A stretch of 64,000 nt of DNA from Hyphomonas neptunium ATCC 15444 (GTDB taxonomy: Bacteria; Pseudomonadota; Alphaproteobacteria; Caulobacterales; Hyphomonadaceae), in assembly GCF_000013025.1 (NCBI RefSeq), contig NC_008358.1:62001-126000 (forward strand), in the 5' to 3' direction. The notes below the pieces were generated by a model, which saw nothing but the letters and a program-made list of their open reading frames with translations, had not been told where the DNA came from and searched no databases. The position numbers and the translations under genes were made by a program. The number at the start of each line of letters is the position of its first letter. Positions within the stretch are counted from its first letter, which is position 1. Below are positions 1-8,321 of the stretch, piece after piece.

Positions 1-412
1 CGAGCATGGCGCCCATGGCCGCGTGAACCATCTGGATGGCCTTCAGGGGGCGGACCATGACCTTGAAGTCAACGATCTGGCCGTCCGCGTTCCATTCGAT
101 CATGTCGACACCGTTGACGAGGATGCCGTCCATTATCGTCTCGAATTCCAGCACCGCCTTGTCGCCGCAGTCGAACAGGCGCGTGTAGCGGAAATCGTCA
201 TTGCCGAGCGTCTCGCCGGCCGCCAGCAGGTAGGCCATGGTGATCGCCTTGCCCTCCTGGGGCGTGTGAACCACGGGGCTTTTGAAGACGACATTTTCCG
301 CAAGGATACCCGAGAGGCCATCGGCCGAGTGGTCCGTCAGCATCCAGTCAAGCCAGGCCTGCGTGTTGGGGGACAAGCCCGTGAGGGGGATCGTGTGTTT
401 GCTGCCGGACAT
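1..412 (-). CDS. SnoaL/NTF2-like domain protein, partial (C-terminus beyond window)
   Basis: The reverse strand reads from an ATG at 412 to the window edge without a stop, giving 137 residues. The sequence looks like a SnoaL/NTF2-like cone fold: an N-terminal helix, a region ending in NVVFKSPVVHTP, a helix, then strands with VLEFETIMDG and a VDMIEWNADGQIVDFKVMVRP stretch, the typical final strands of polyketide-cyclase-like proteins. Such proteins bind or isomerise small hydrophobic molecules, but the fold alone does not give a substrate. The next upstream gene on this strand ends at 417, four bases before this start, so the two are probably co-transcribed. The fold call is fairly secure and the function is unknown. 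Confidence 0.8.
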   Translation of the reverse strand, partial: MSGSKHTIPLTGLSPNTQAWLDWMLTDHSADGLSGILAENVVFKSPVVHTPQEGKAITMAYLLAAGETLGNDDFRYTRLFDCGDKAVLEFETIMDGILVNGVDMIEWNADGQIVDFKVMVRPLKAIQMVHAAMGAML

Positions 413-416
413 GCTG

Positions 417-845
417 TTATTCACCCACCACCGGTTCGGCGATCAGATAGTCGGTCGCCTGATCGAAGCAGCTGCCTTTCATGACGACGAAGCCGCCTGG
501 AAAGTCCGGCTTGGTGAAGATCAGGTCCATGCGGCCCCAGGCGTAGGATTTGTTGCCATTCACCGGGTCGGTCATCGCGCCGGGGCAGGGGCCTTCGGTG
601 GCCGCGTCCGGGTCCACCCAGTAGCCGGCAAAGAAGCCGCGATCTTCGCTCACCCCGGCGAGGCCGGGAAAGATACCGAGCAGGCGCTGGCCGGTTTCAC
701 CCGGAAAGGAGAGGACCGCTTCGCCTGTTTCCAGATCTGCCTCATAGACAATCTCGCCCACCGGCGTCGTCCAGACCTCATCTGCCTGCGCGTGTCCTGA
801 AATGACCAGGATTGTCCCGAATAGTCCCGCGATTGTCCTCAGCAT
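417..845 (-). CDS. Secreted hypothetical protein with signal peptide
   Basis: A 142-residue protein. I chose the ATG at 845 because AGGAG lies just upstream and because it opens directly into a signal peptide (MLRTIAGLF, hydrophobic core, cleavage near residue 21 after AQA). A longer frame reaching 938 would bury this signal. The mature part has two cysteines, near residues 86 and 125, that could form a disulfide, and many Gly, Asp and aromatic residues, fitting a small periplasmic beta-rich protein. I do not recognise a family. It lies four bases upstream of the SnoaL-like gene and downstream of the lyase gene on the same strand, so the three may form one transcript. Confidence 0.7.
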   Translation of the reverse strand: MLRTIAGLFGTILVISGHAQADEVWTTPVGEIVYEADLETGEAVLSFPGETGQRLLGIFPGLAGVSEDRGFFAGYWVDPDAATEGPCPGAMTDPVNGNKSYAWGRMDLIFTKPDFPGGFVVMKGSCFDQATDYLIAEPVVGE

Positions 846-934
846 GGCATGCTCCTGTGCGCCTTTGACCCTTGAGGGGCCGCGTTTGTCAGGGCTGAAG
901 CTACGTGTCTCTGCGCTGTTTGGCGAGAGCCAAA

Positions 935-1990
935 TCACCCCGCATAAGCGGCCGCCAGATCGGGATCTTTCGAGGCCACAAGGTCTGCCAGATCAGAGAT
1001 CACCTTTGCCTGTTTCCAGGTGGCGTCGTCCTGCATCTTGCCGTCGATCATCGCCACGCCTGAGCCATCCGGCATGGCGGCGAGGATCTTGCGGGCAAAC
1101 TTCACTTCCTCCGGATCGGGGCTGAAGACGCGCTTGGCCACCGCTATCTGGCTGGGGTGGAGGCTCCAGGTGCCCGCGCAGCCCAGAAGGAAGGCGTTGC
1201 GGAACTGCTGCTCGCAGGCTTCCAGATCGCCGATGTCGCCGAACGGGCCGTAGAAGGCGTTGATCCCGGCCATGCGGCAGGCGTCCACCAGGCGGGCAAT
1301 CGTGTAATGCCAAGGGTCCTGCTGGGCGCTCAGGCGCGCGCTGCCATCTTCCTTGGGGTCTTCGATCACGCGGTAGAAGGGATGGCCCCCGCCGACGCGG
1401 GTGGTCTTCATCTTGCGGCTGGCGGCAAGGTCTGCCGGGCCAAGGCTGATGCCCTGCATGCGGGGGGAGGCAAGCGCGATCTCCTCGACGCGGGCAACGC
1501 CCTCGGCCGTCTCAAGGATGGCATGGAAGAGGATCGGGCGGGTCAGACCAGCTTTCGCCTCGAGCTGGGCGACATACTGGTCGGCAAAGTGAATATCCCA
1601 CGGCCCCTCGACCTTGGGCAGCATGATCACGTCCAGCTGGTGGCCGGCCTTAAGGACCAGCTCAGACACATCGTCTTGAAACCAGGGAGAGTTGAGACAG
1701 TTCACGCGGCTCCAGAAGCCCGTGCCCTTGCCCTGCCAGTCGTACATGTTGGCCATTTCGATGGCCCCGGCGCGGGCGGCGTCCTTGGCGTCGGCGGGAA
1801 TGGCGTCTTCGAGGTTTGCGAGGATGACATCCACGGTAGGCGCCATGTCCGGCACCTTGGCGCGTACCTTATCCAGATGGGGCGGCACGAAATGGATCAT
1901 GCGCTCAAGTTTGACCGGAAGTTCGCGATAGGGCTCCGGCGCGCCGATCGACAGAGGCTTGAAGAAACTGCGCGGCGTTTTCTGGCTCAT
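935..1990 (-). CDS. HpcH/HpaI aldolase / citrate lyase family protein (malyl-CoA lyase-like)
   Basis: A 351-residue cytoplasmic enzyme of the HpcH/HpaI TIM-barrel family. Members cleave or form beta-hydroxyacyl-CoA or hydroxy-acid carbon-carbon bonds using a divalent metal. Visible family motifs are NLEDAIP (residues 59-65), the R95/N97 region, KVE (126-128), the metal-binding stretch around ETAEG (160-164) and GPADLA (184-189). Length and motif spacing resemble L-malyl-CoA/beta-methylmalyl-CoA lyases more than the short HpaI aldolases. The start at 1990 is preceded by a GGGAG-type site; a longer frame to 2014 lacks one. The exact substrate (malyl-CoA, citramalyl-CoA or other) cannot be decided here. 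Confidence 0.85.
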   Translation of the reverse strand: MSQKTPRSFFKPLSIGAPEPYRELPVKLERMIHFVPPHLDKVRAKVPDMAPTVDVILANLEDAIPADAKDAARAGAIEMANMYDWQGKGTGFWSRVNCLNSPWFQDDVSELVLKAGHQLDVIMLPKVEGPWDIHFADQYVAQLEAKAGLTRPILFHAILETAEGVARVEEIALASPRMQGISLGPADLAASRKMKTTRVGGGHPFYRVIEDPKEDGSARLSAQQDPWHYTIARLVDACRMAGINAFYGPFGDIGDLEACEQQFRNAFLLGCAGTWSLHPSQIAVAKRVFSPDPEEVKFARKILAAMPDGSGVAMIDGKMQDDATWKQAKVISDLADLVASKDPDLAAAYAG

Positions 1991-2115
1991 TGGAAGCTCC
2001 CTTTTGTGGCGCAAGGATTAGTGCCCGTGCTGCAGCGCGTCAAACAGTTGGCGTGTGACGGAACGCTCACCGGCTTTGTGCGTTTATGCCCACAGAAAAC
2101 ACGAAAGGTACCTTC

Positions 2116-2286
2116 ATGTCGTTCCTCATGATCCTGCTTACGATCTTCCTGCCGCCCGTCGCCGTCCTTCTGAAAGAAGGCCTTGGCCTGCAATTCCTGC
2201 TGAACGTCATTCTGACGCTGATCGGCTGGTTGCCCGGCGTGATCCACGCTTTCTGGGTCAATACACGCGGCTCGGCGGTCGCTTAA
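2116..2286 (+). CDS. Pmp3/YqaE (UPF0057) small membrane protein
   Basis: A 56-residue, two-helix inner-membrane protein. The hallmarks of the Pmp3/YqaE family are present: a first helix with LTIFLPPVAVLLKEGLG, a short turn, then a second helix with LTLIGWLPGVIHAFWV. The ATG at 2116 is preceded by GAAAGG with 8-nt spacing; an in-frame ATG at 2086 would add ten residues without a good site. Members are linked to membrane potential and to salt or cold stress in fungi and plants; the bacterial role is poorly defined. Its stop lies four bases before the convergent xerD stop. Confidence 0.9.
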   Translation: MSFLMILLTIFLPPVAVLLKEGLGLQFLLNVILTLIGWLPGVIHAFWVNTRGSAVA

Positions 2287-2290
2287 CGCG

Positions 2291-3220
2291 TCAGCGCCGG
2301 CCTTTGGAGGCGGTCGCCATTGGGTGGGCCGTTTCCAGAAGCTCGGCCAGTTCATCGGTCAGGACGTGGGTGTAAATCTGCGTTGTGGCAATATCGGCGT
2401 GGCCAAGAAGGGTCTGCACAACCCTGAGGTCCGCCCCACCCTGTAGCAGATGCGTGGCATAGGCATGGCGCAAAGCGTGCGGGTAGACCCGCTCAGAGCG
2501 CAAACCCGCCTCACCGGCGAGATCTTCCAGCATCTGGCCAAGCCGCCGACGCGTGAGGTGGCCTTCCTTGCCGCGAGAAGGGAATACAAATCCCTCCTGT
2601 TTGCTGCGCATCAGCGGATTATCCGGCAGGCTTGCTTCGCGCACTTCAAGCCATTCGCTCAAGGCAATCAGCGCCGCGCGCCCGAGCGGGCACAGGCGGT
2701 CCTTGCCGCCTTTTCCGCGGATGATGATATCTGCGCTCATCCACTGCCCGGCCTTGCGGCGGGGCAGATTGCCGACCCGCAAGGTTACGAGTTCTGTGGC
2801 GCGAAGCCCTGCGCCGTAGAGCAGCTCGACCAGGCATTTCAGGCGTTTGTCATTGCCGCAGGCCTCGATCAGGCGGCCCACCTCCTCGCGCGACAGCACA
2901 TCGGGCACTTCCCGCTCCGGGGAAGGGCCGTCCAACCGGGCGGTGGGGTCATCCTTGCGGTCGCCTTCCTGAAACAGGAATCGGAAGAAACGCCGCACGG
3001 CGGAGAGTTTCCGGGCCTGGGTTGAGGGCGCCATGCCGCGTGCGGCAAGGTCGGCCAGCCAGGCCGAAAGGTCGCTCGAGGAGGCTGTTACCAGCCGCAG
3101 ATGGCAGAATTCGGAGGCGTCCAGCAGATCGCGGCCATACGCATCGAGCGTATTGGGGCTTGCGCCCCGCTCCGCCGACATCATTTCGAGAAAAGCGCCG
3201 ATGCGCGAGCGGTCATCCAT
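2291..3220 (-). CDS. xerD: Tyrosine recombinase XerD
   Basis: A 309-residue site-specific recombinase that with XerC resolves chromosome dimers at dif. The N-terminal SAM-like core-binding domain covers roughly residues 5-90 and the catalytic domain 105-290. All catalytic residues are visible: R140 (GLRATEL), a beta-hairpin lysine in RGKGGKDR (about 168-175), H248 and R251 in HALRH, H274 in LLGHADI, and nucleophile Y283 in QIYTHV. The length is normal for XerC/D. Its position next to aroK, convergent with Pmp3, fits a chromosomal xerD rather than an integron or phage integrase, and no att-like repeats were seen nearby. Confidence 0.93.
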   Translation of the reverse strand: MDDRSRIGAFLEMMSAERGASPNTLDAYGRDLLDASEFCHLRLVTASSSDLSAWLADLAARGMAPSTQARKLSAVRRFFRFLFQEGDRKDDPTARLDGPSPEREVPDVLSREEVGRLIEACGNDKRLKCLVELLYGAGLRATELVTLRVGNLPRRKAGQWMSADIIIRGKGGKDRLCPLGRAALIALSEWLEVREASLPDNPLMRSKQEGFVFPSRGKEGHLTRRRLGQMLEDLAGEAGLRSERVYPHALRHAYATHLLQGGADLRVVQTLLGHADIATTQIYTHVLTDELAELLETAHPMATASKGRR

Positions 3221-3263
3221 ACGCGCGACGCTAAGGAAACGCGGTTAAGGGGGCGTTTCTGCC

Positions 3264-3401
3264 CTATTCGAGGGCGCCCTCGACGGGTATGCGGATTTCG
3301 CCTTCTGGCGGCGCGTTCTTGACGGCGCGCTGGCCCAGCCACCACATGGTCCCAATGACCGCGATGGCGAGAATGATGAAAAGGATAAGGAATTTGCGCA
3401 T
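3264..3401 (-). CDS. Small single-pass membrane peptide, 45 residues
   Basis: An ATG at 3401 opens a 45-codon frame ending at TAG 3264-3266. The peptide starts MRKFLILFIILAIAVIG, one hydrophobic helix after a basic start (N-in), followed by MWWLGQR and a short tail rich in Pro, Glu and Gly ending VEGALE. Codon choice is GC-rich in third positions apart from the helix, as for real genes here. It lies 43 bp upstream of xerD on the same strand and diverges from aroK, so it could be the first gene of a xerD transcript. I recognise no family. It is below the usual gene-calling cutoff and conservation would decide whether it is real. Confidence 0.55.
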   Translation of the reverse strand: MRKFLILFIILAIAVIGTMWWLGQRAVKNAPPEGEIRIPVEGALE

Positions 3402-3494
3402 AGAACAGGCCCCGCAAGCAAGTATGACAGGGCGAATCTGCCTGCCGATTGCGCCGCCTATGTGGCACCCCTAGGACATATTCGCAACGCCGGG

Positions 3495-3506
3495 TAATAC
3501 GAACAC
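3495..3506 (+). promoter_or_regulatory. Candidate -10 of leaderless aroK promoter
   Basis: TAATAC at 3495-3500 ends six bases before the aroK ATG, which has no Shine-Dalgarno-like sequence. AGGACA at 3473-3478 could be a weak -35 with 16-bp spacing. A transcript starting at the usual distance would begin at or next to the ATG. Inference from spacing only. Confidence 0.4.
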
Positions 3507-4067
3507 ATGCCTTCCGATACCGACCCATCAAGTAGCCCGCTGCCCTTCGAGGGCCGCACGATCGCGCTTGTGGGGCTCATGGGCGCCGGAAAATCGACCG
3601 TCGGGCGGCGCCTTGCCGAAAAACTCGGCCGTGATTTTTATGACAGCGACCATGAAATCGAGAAGGCGGCCGGGCTCTCGATCTCCGATATTTTTGCCAA
3701 ACATGGCGAAGCCGATTTCCGGCGCGGTGAAAAGCAGGTGATCCGCCGCCTGCTGGACCTGCAACCGCATGTGCTGGCGACCGGGGGCGGGGCCTATCTC
3801 GATCCCGATACGCGCGCCATTTTGCGGGAGCGGGCCATCACGGTCTGGCTCAACGCTGACCTCGAAACATTGTGGCGCCGTGTCCAGAAGCGCGATACGC
3901 GCCCGCTGCTTCAGCGCGCTGACGCCCGCGACCACCTTGCCAATCTCGCGCTGGACCGTGAGCCCTTCTATTCGCAGGCCGACCTTGTGGTTCATTCCAA
4001 GGATGGCCCGCACACCCACACCGTCAATGCGATCCTGAAAGCCCTTCAGACCTGGATACCTCAATGA
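3507..4067 (+). CDS. aroK: Shikimate kinase
   Basis: A 186-residue cytoplasmic kinase that phosphorylates shikimate at O3 with ATP, the fifth step of chorismate synthesis. The Walker A loop GLMGAGKST spans residues 23-31. Substrate-binding features follow: YDSDHEIE (45-52), FRRGE (71-75) and ATGGGAY (91-97). The Arg-rich lid lies in KRDTRPLL. An N-terminal extension of about 17 residues rich in Ser and Pro precedes the conserved fold. The stop overlaps the aroB start (ATGA at 4064-4067), indicating translational coupling in an aroK-aroB operon, the standard alphaproteobacterial arrangement. Confidence 0.96.
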
Positions 4068-5185
4068 AAACTTCTTCCCCGCTGGAAACGGTGCGCGTTG
4101 AACTGGGCGCGCGAGCGTACGACATTCTCGTGGGCCATGGCGCGCTCTCAGAACTCGGCCCGCGTCTCTCGCAGATGCTCAAGCGGCCACGCGCCTTTGT
4201 TCTGACCGATGAAACGGTGGCGCGCCATCACAAGGACGCGCTGGAAGCGGCGGTTAAATCCGCTGGCATCCGGCTGGACTGGTTGAGCCTGCCGCCGGGC
4301 GAGAAGACCAAGTCCTTTTCCCAGCTGGAGGGTGTGCTGGACTGGCTGCTGGCGGGCGGCGCAGACCGGGGCGATACGCTGATCGCGTTTGGTGGCGGGG
4401 TCATCGGCGATATGGGCGGCCTTGCCGCCAGCCTGATGAAGCGCGGCATGGGATTTGTGCAGGTGCCGACCACGCTTCTGGCGCAGGTCGATTCTTCGGT
4501 TGGCGGAAAAACGGCGGTCAATACGCCGCGCGGCAAAAACCTGATCGGCGCCTTCTACCAGCCGCGCCTGGTGATTGCCGATACCGCGCTTCTCGCGACG
4601 CTTCCGGCGCGGGAGCTCAAAGCGGGCTATGCCGAGATTGTCAAATATGGCCTGATCAACGATGCCGCCTTCTTTGACTGGCTGGCCGTGAACGGACAGA
4701 AAGTTCTGGCGCTTGAGCCTGAAGCCGCCCGTTACGCCGTGGCGCGGTCCTGTGCTGCCAAGGCGGCGATTGTGGCGGAAGATGAAACCGAGACCGGCGT
4801 GCGCCAGCTGCTCAATCTTGGCCATACATTCGGGCATGCTTTCGAGGCGGCCAACGAATACCGGGAGAACCTCCTTCATGGCGAGGCCGTTGCGCTGGGC
4901 ATGGCATTGGCGTTTCGTTATGGCGCCGCCAGCGGCATCACGCCGGCGGCAGACGCGGCGCGGGTTACCGAAGTGCTGGGCGCGTCGGGCCTTCCGGTAT
5001 CGCTCGAAGGTTTTGACCCCGCCCGCTTCGCCGCAGACCGTCTTGCCGCCCTGATGCAGCAGGACAAGAAGGCCCGTGCGGGCCGCGTTCCGCTGATCCT
5101 CGCCCGCGGAATCGGCGCGGCTTACGTCCATCCCGATGCGGACCTTGCTTCGGTCGAACGCTTTCTCGCATCTGAACTTGCCTAA
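4064..5185 (+). CDS. aroB: 3-dehydroquinate synthase
   Basis: A 373-residue NAD- and metal-dependent enzyme converting DAHP to 3-dehydroquinate, the second step of the shikimate pathway. The nucleotide-binding motif [11 protein letters not shown], the [18 protein letters not shown] block that binds the substrate phosphate, the [13 protein letters not shown] segment and the metal-ligand helix [12 protein letters not shown] are all present, and the length is normal. It is translationally coupled to aroK by a 4-nt overlap and followed after 28 bp by the CorC-family gene, possibly in the same transcript. Confidence 0.96.
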
Positions 5186-5213
5186 CTCATTTTACAGAAA
5201 CTGAGCCCACATA

Positions 5214-6488
5214 ATGATCGCCGGATATGCCATCGCAATTGTCATCCTTCTGATGATGTCTGCCTTCTTCTCAGGCTCTGAAACAGCTCTGACAGCGGCG
5301 TCTCGTGCCCGGATGCACGCTTTGGAACGCGATGGCGACAAGCGCGCGCGGACGGTGAACCAGCTGATCGCGAACAGGGAAAACTTCATCGGCGCGATCC
5401 TGCTCGGGAACAATGTCGTCAATATCCTGGCCTCGGTTCTGGCCACCACGATGTTTACCAGCCTGTTCGGGCAGGGGGGGCTGGCGCTTGTGCTCGCGAC
5501 CGCCGTGATGACCGTGCTTGTGCTGATCTTCTCCGAAGTGATGCCGAAGACCTATGCCATCACGCGGCCTGATTCCGTCGCGCTTGTTGTGGCTGGCCCG
5601 ATTTCCGTGGTGGTGAAAACCGCGTCCTGGATCATCAAGCTGATCCAGATGATCGTGAACGGTGTTCTCCGGCTGGTGGGCGTGGGCGCAGCGGCCAGCC
5701 CGCTTTCCGCCGAAGAGGAAATCCGCGGCGCCATTGATCTGCACGCCGCCGAAGGCGCGGTGGACAAGGAAAACCATCTCCGCCTCGTCGGCGCGCTGGA
5801 CCTTAAGGACCTCACCGTCGAAGACGTGATGATCCACCGCAAGAACATCTACATGCTCGATGCAGACCTGGAGCCGCGCCAGCTGATCATGAAAGCGCTT
5901 TCAAGCCCGCACACCCGTCTGCCGCTGTACCGGGGGGAGAAAGAAGAGATCATCGGCATCCTGCATGCCAAGGACCTTCTTCGGGCCGCCCTTCCGCTGG
6001 GCGGGGATGTCTCCAAGCTTGATCTCGACTCCATCCTGCGCAAGCCCTGGTTCGTGCCGGAAACAACCCCGGTTCAGGAACAGCTCAACCAGTTCCTCGC
6101 GCGCGGCCAGCACTTTGCCCTCGTGATTGACGAGTATGGCGAGCTGCAGGGCCTCATCACGCTGGAGGACATCCTCGAAGAAATCGTCGGCGCCATTCAT
6201 GACGAGCATGACGTCCAGATCCAGGGCGTGCGGCCACAGCCCGATGGCTCGGTCAATGTCGATGGCTGGGTGCCGATCCGCGACCTCAACCGGGCGACCG
6301 GTTGGGATCTGCCCGATGAAGAAGCGGTCACGGTTGCCGGTCTCGTCATCCATGAGGCCCAGACGATCCCCGAGCCCGGCCAGAGCTTCGTGTTCCATGG
6401 CTACCGGTTCAACGTCCTGCGCCGGCAGAGAAATCAGGTGACGGGGGTGAATGTTTCGAAGGCCGCCCCGGTTGCCGAAGTGGACTAG
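5214..6488 (+). CDS. CNNM/HlyC-CorC family membrane protein (DUF21 + CBS pair + CorC_HlyC)
   Basis: A 424-residue inner-membrane protein. The N-terminal DUF21/CNNM part (about residues 1-165) has four hydrophobic segments and begins YAIAIVILLMMSAFFSGSETAL, where the SGSETAL motif is diagnostic. A CBS-domain pair follows (about 195-325, with VEDVMIHR and LEDILEEIVG), and the last 80 residues match the CorC_HlyC transporter-associated domain. CNNM relatives transport or regulate transport of Mg2+, so that role is likely. It follows aroB closely and converges on bolA, leaving six bases between stops. A second, shorter CorC protein without DUF21 is encoded at 32489. Confidence 0.9.
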   Translation: MIAGYAIAIVILLMMSAFFSGSETALTAASRARMHALERDGDKRARTVNQLIANRENFIGAILLGNNVVNILASVLATTMFTSLFGQGGLALVLATAVMTVLVLIFSEVMPKTYAITRPDSVALVVAGPISVVVKTASWIIKLIQMIVNGVLRLVGVGAAASPLSAEEEIRGAIDLHAAEGAVDKENHLRLVGALDLKDLTVEDVMIHRKNIYMLDADLEPRQLIMKALSSPHTRLPLYRGEKEEIIGILHAKDLLRAALPLGGDVSKLDLDSILRKPWFVPETTPVQEQLNQFLARGQHFALVIDEYGELQGLITLEDILEEIVGAIHDEHDVQIQGVRPQPDGSVNVDGWVPIRDLNRATGWDLPDEEAVTVAGLVIHEAQTIPEPGQSFVFHGYRFNVLRRQRNQVTGVNVSKAAPVAEVD

Positions 6489-6494
6489 GCCGGA

Positions 6495-6776
6495 TCAGTC
6501 CGCCTCAGGCGGGCGGGCTTTCAGCGTCAGGGCGTGCAGGCCGCTGTCAAATTCCTGCTGCAACACCATCATTACCGCGCGCTGGACCTGCACACGCGAC
6601 AGGCCGGTGAAGGCTTCGGCCACAATCTCCACAGAATAATGCGTTTCCCCGCCCGGCGCGGCCCCTGCATGGCCCTCATGCTTGTGGCTGTCGTCGATCA
6701 CGGTCAGCGACACCGGCTCGAATGCGGCAGTCAATATGTCTTCAATTCGCGTTTGTCTGTCGTTTGGTTGTGGCAT
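6495..6776 (-). CDS. bolA: BolA family protein
   Basis: A 93-residue protein with the class II KH-like BolA fold. The HSHKHEGHAG-type segment (residues 29-38), the ETHYSVEIVAEAFTGLSRVQ block and the ALTLKARPP end are characteristic. BolA proteins partner with monothiol glutaredoxins and bind [2Fe-2S] clusters; the conserved histidines around 31-46 fit. The start at 6776 is only 31 bp from the start of the divergent J-domain gene, so both promoters must overlap the two coding starts. BolA beside a J-domain protein is a known alphaproteobacterial pairing. Confidence 0.93.
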   Translation of the reverse strand: MPQPNDRQTRIEDILTAAFEPVSLTVIDDSHKHEGHAGAAPGGETHYSVEIVAEAFTGLSRVQVQRAVMMVLQQEFDSGLHALTLKARPPEAD

Positions 6777-6793
6777 GTTTAACCAGCGCTCCC

Positions 6794-6807
6794 TATTATG
6801 TGGCCCC
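6794..6807 (+). promoter_or_regulatory. Candidate -10 of leaderless J-domain gene promoter
   Basis: TATTAT at 6794-6799 ends eight bases before the ATG at 6808, and the bases between (GTGGCCCC) form no ribosome binding site. No convincing -35 is visible; the space lies inside the bolA 5' region. The transcript would start at or within a few bases of the ATG. Confidence 0.4.
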
Positions 6808-7431
6808 ATGTCAGACGGCGAACCGTTCAGATACCGAGTCAAGTTCACGGATATACGCGTGAAGCCCCCCGCCGACGAGACGTCGCGCGCACGGGCGAAG
6901 CGTACCCGCGTGTGCGAAGAGCCTGGTTGCGACCTCGAAGGCACCCATCCCGCGCCCCGCCGGGGCGGCAAGGGACGCCACTGGTTTTGCGATGCGCATG
7001 CCGCCGCCTACAACCGCAGCTTCAACTTCTTTGAAGGCATGTCCGAAGCCGAAGCGGCCGCGTTCCTGCGAGCCGAACGGTATGGCCACAAGCGCACCTG
7101 GCGCATGGGCAGCGGCCCGCTGGGCGGGCGCAAGGCAACCGATCCGCACGATCCGCGCCGCTGGGCCGGCCGCAGCTTCTTCGACATGGACGACACACCG
7201 GCCGCCGAGGAGCGCGTGCATGCCCACCGCTCCAGCCTCCAGATCCGGGCCCTCCGGGAGCTGGACCTTGAAACCGATGCCAAGCCTGAGGAAATCCGGG
7301 CCCGTTACGCTGAGTATGTCCGCCGTTTCCATCCCGATTCGAACAAGGGCGACCGCTCCAGCGAGCATAAGCTGGACCGGGTGCTGCGCGCCGGAAAGCT
7401 GCTCAAGGCCTCCGGTCTGATGAAGACCTGA
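6808..7431 (+). CDS. J-domain protein (DnaJ-class co-chaperone)
   Basis: A 207-residue protein whose C-terminal 60 residues form a J domain with the HPD motif at 175-177 (RRFHPDSNKGD), the signature that stimulates Hsp70/DnaK ATPase. The N-terminal half carries C36, C41, C61 and H64 (CEEPGC and CDAH), possibly a small metal site. This architecture matches the alphaproteobacterial J-domain protein usually found between bolA and cobST. Here cobST do not follow: a terminator-like hairpin and a pilus operon do. The start at 6808 was preferred because the two cysteine clusters and the BolA divergence fit it. Partner and client are unknown. Confidence 0.88.
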   Translation: MSDGEPFRYRVKFTDIRVKPPADETSRARAKRTRVCEEPGCDLEGTHPAPRRGGKGRHWFCDAHAAAYNRSFNFFEGMSEAEAAAFLRAERYGHKRTWRMGSGPLGGRKATDPHDPRRWAGRSFFDMDDTPAAEERVHAHRSSLQIRALRELDLETDAKPEEIRARYAEYVRRFHPDSNKGDRSSEHKLDRVLRAGKLLKASGLMKT

Positions 7432-7459
7432 GCGCCCGCTCACTCCAGAGAAAATAATG

Positions 7460-7480
7460 AGGGCGCTCTCGGGCGCCCTT
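7460..7480. terminator. Hairpin downstream of the J-domain gene
   Basis: A perfect 7-bp inverted repeat (AGGGCGC at 7460-7466, GCGCCCT at 7473-7479) with a 6-nt loop lies 29 bp after the J-domain stop. Only two T residues follow, so intrinsic termination is possible but not strong. Confidence 0.45.
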
Positions 7481-7845
7481 CATCCGCCCTGCGCAAGCTC
7501 GCGCGCGGGGCGTCCCGGCCGTGCCCTTTCGCCATCCCATTCCACACAGGTACGCAAAACGGTTCCACCCAAAAGGGGAATGCCCGGGTGCTGAAAATCT
7601 CCAAAGCGGTCAGATAATTGCGCAGGAAAGCTTTGGCCGAAAAGCGGACGAGTCCTCCACTTCAATTGTATTTGTTACAGAACATACCGAACGTTCGTTT
7701 TGTAAATGCAGCGGATTTTCATCCGTACAAATACGTATCCGGCGTAAACCATTCAGAGACTCTTCCGAAAGCTTCGATCAACCAAGTTGCGCTATGGTAG
7801 AACCATAACAAAACAAGAAACGATCACAAGCTAGATAGGTGGAGT
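7481..7845. promoter_or_regulatory. AT-rich non-coding leader of the pilus operon with palindromes
   Basis: No convincing gene is seen in the roughly 365 bp before the pilus operon; two overlapping short frames at 7521-7808 and 7618-7800 lack coding character. From about 7640 the base composition turns markedly AT-rich compared with the flanks. The stretch holds a perfect palindrome CGAACGTTCG (7688-7697), ATACGTAT (7731-7738) and an inverted repeat TATGGT-AGA-ACCATA (7793-7807). These are candidate regulator sites. A GGTGGAG site precedes the ATG at 7846. No clear -35/-10 pair could be fixed. Confidence 0.4.
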
Positions 7846-8310
7846 ATGATCAGGAAACTCATGGCAACAGCTGTATTGGCTGTTTGCGCGCAGGCGGCCC
7901 ACGCGGCCACGGCAAATGGAACGCTCGACGTTCAGGCAACGGTGGTGAACACCTGTGTCGTTCTCACCGCTCCGGTGGTGTTTGCAAGCGTTGGGCTTGA
8001 TGAGGTGACAGCCAACGGCTCGATCACCGTCAACTGCACCAACACAAGTGCGTTCACCGTGGCGCTGGATGGCGGCGATTCGGGAGACATCAGCGCGCGG
8101 TCGCTGACGCATGCCTCTCTGCCGGCGAGTTTCAATTATCAGCTCTATACCGATGCCGGCCTGACGACTGTCTGGGGTGATGGTGTCACCGGTTCTCAGG
8201 CCAACGGTAGCGGTCCATCCCAGACCCTTACCGTCTATGGCCGGACAACCAGCACACCCGATACGGCCGGCGCTTATGCGGATGAAGTACAGGTGACGGT
8301 CACCTACTAA
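7846..8310 (+). CDS. Spore coat U (SCPU) domain pilin, probable major subunit
   Basis: A 154-residue secreted protein: signal peptide with cleavage near AHA-ATA (about residue 21), then one spore coat U domain. The domain hallmarks are ATVVNTCVV near the N-terminus, a second cysteine in ITVNCTN for the disulfide, the SFNYQLYTDAGLTTVWGDG block and the end strand DEVQVTVTY. SCPU proteins are subunits of Csu-type chaperone-usher pili, polymerised on the outer membrane by donor-strand exchange. Being first in the operon and closest to CsuA/B in layout, it is probably the shaft subunit, which is inference. A good ribosome binding site (GGTGGAG) precedes it. Confidence 0.88.
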   Translation: MIRKLMATAVLAVCAQAAHAATANGTLDVQATVVNTCVVLTAPVVFASVGLDEVTANGSITVNCTNTSAFTVALDGGDSGDISARSLTHASLPASFNYQLYTDAGLTTVWGDGVTGSQANGSGPSQTLTVYGRTTSTPDTAGAYADEVQVTVTY

Positions 8311-8321
8311 GGTAACTTCAG

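Noticed and set aside
1157-2131. A 324-codon plus-strand frame opposite the HpcH/HpaI gene
   Set aside because: Antisense to a gene with clear family motifs.
2291-3220. xerD as a phage or island integrase
   Set aside because: It matches chromosomal XerD in length and layout, and no att-like repeats or phage genes are nearby.
7521-7808. Two overlapping short frames in the pilus leader
   Set aside because: No ribosome site, mixed composition and no similarity; the region looks regulatory.
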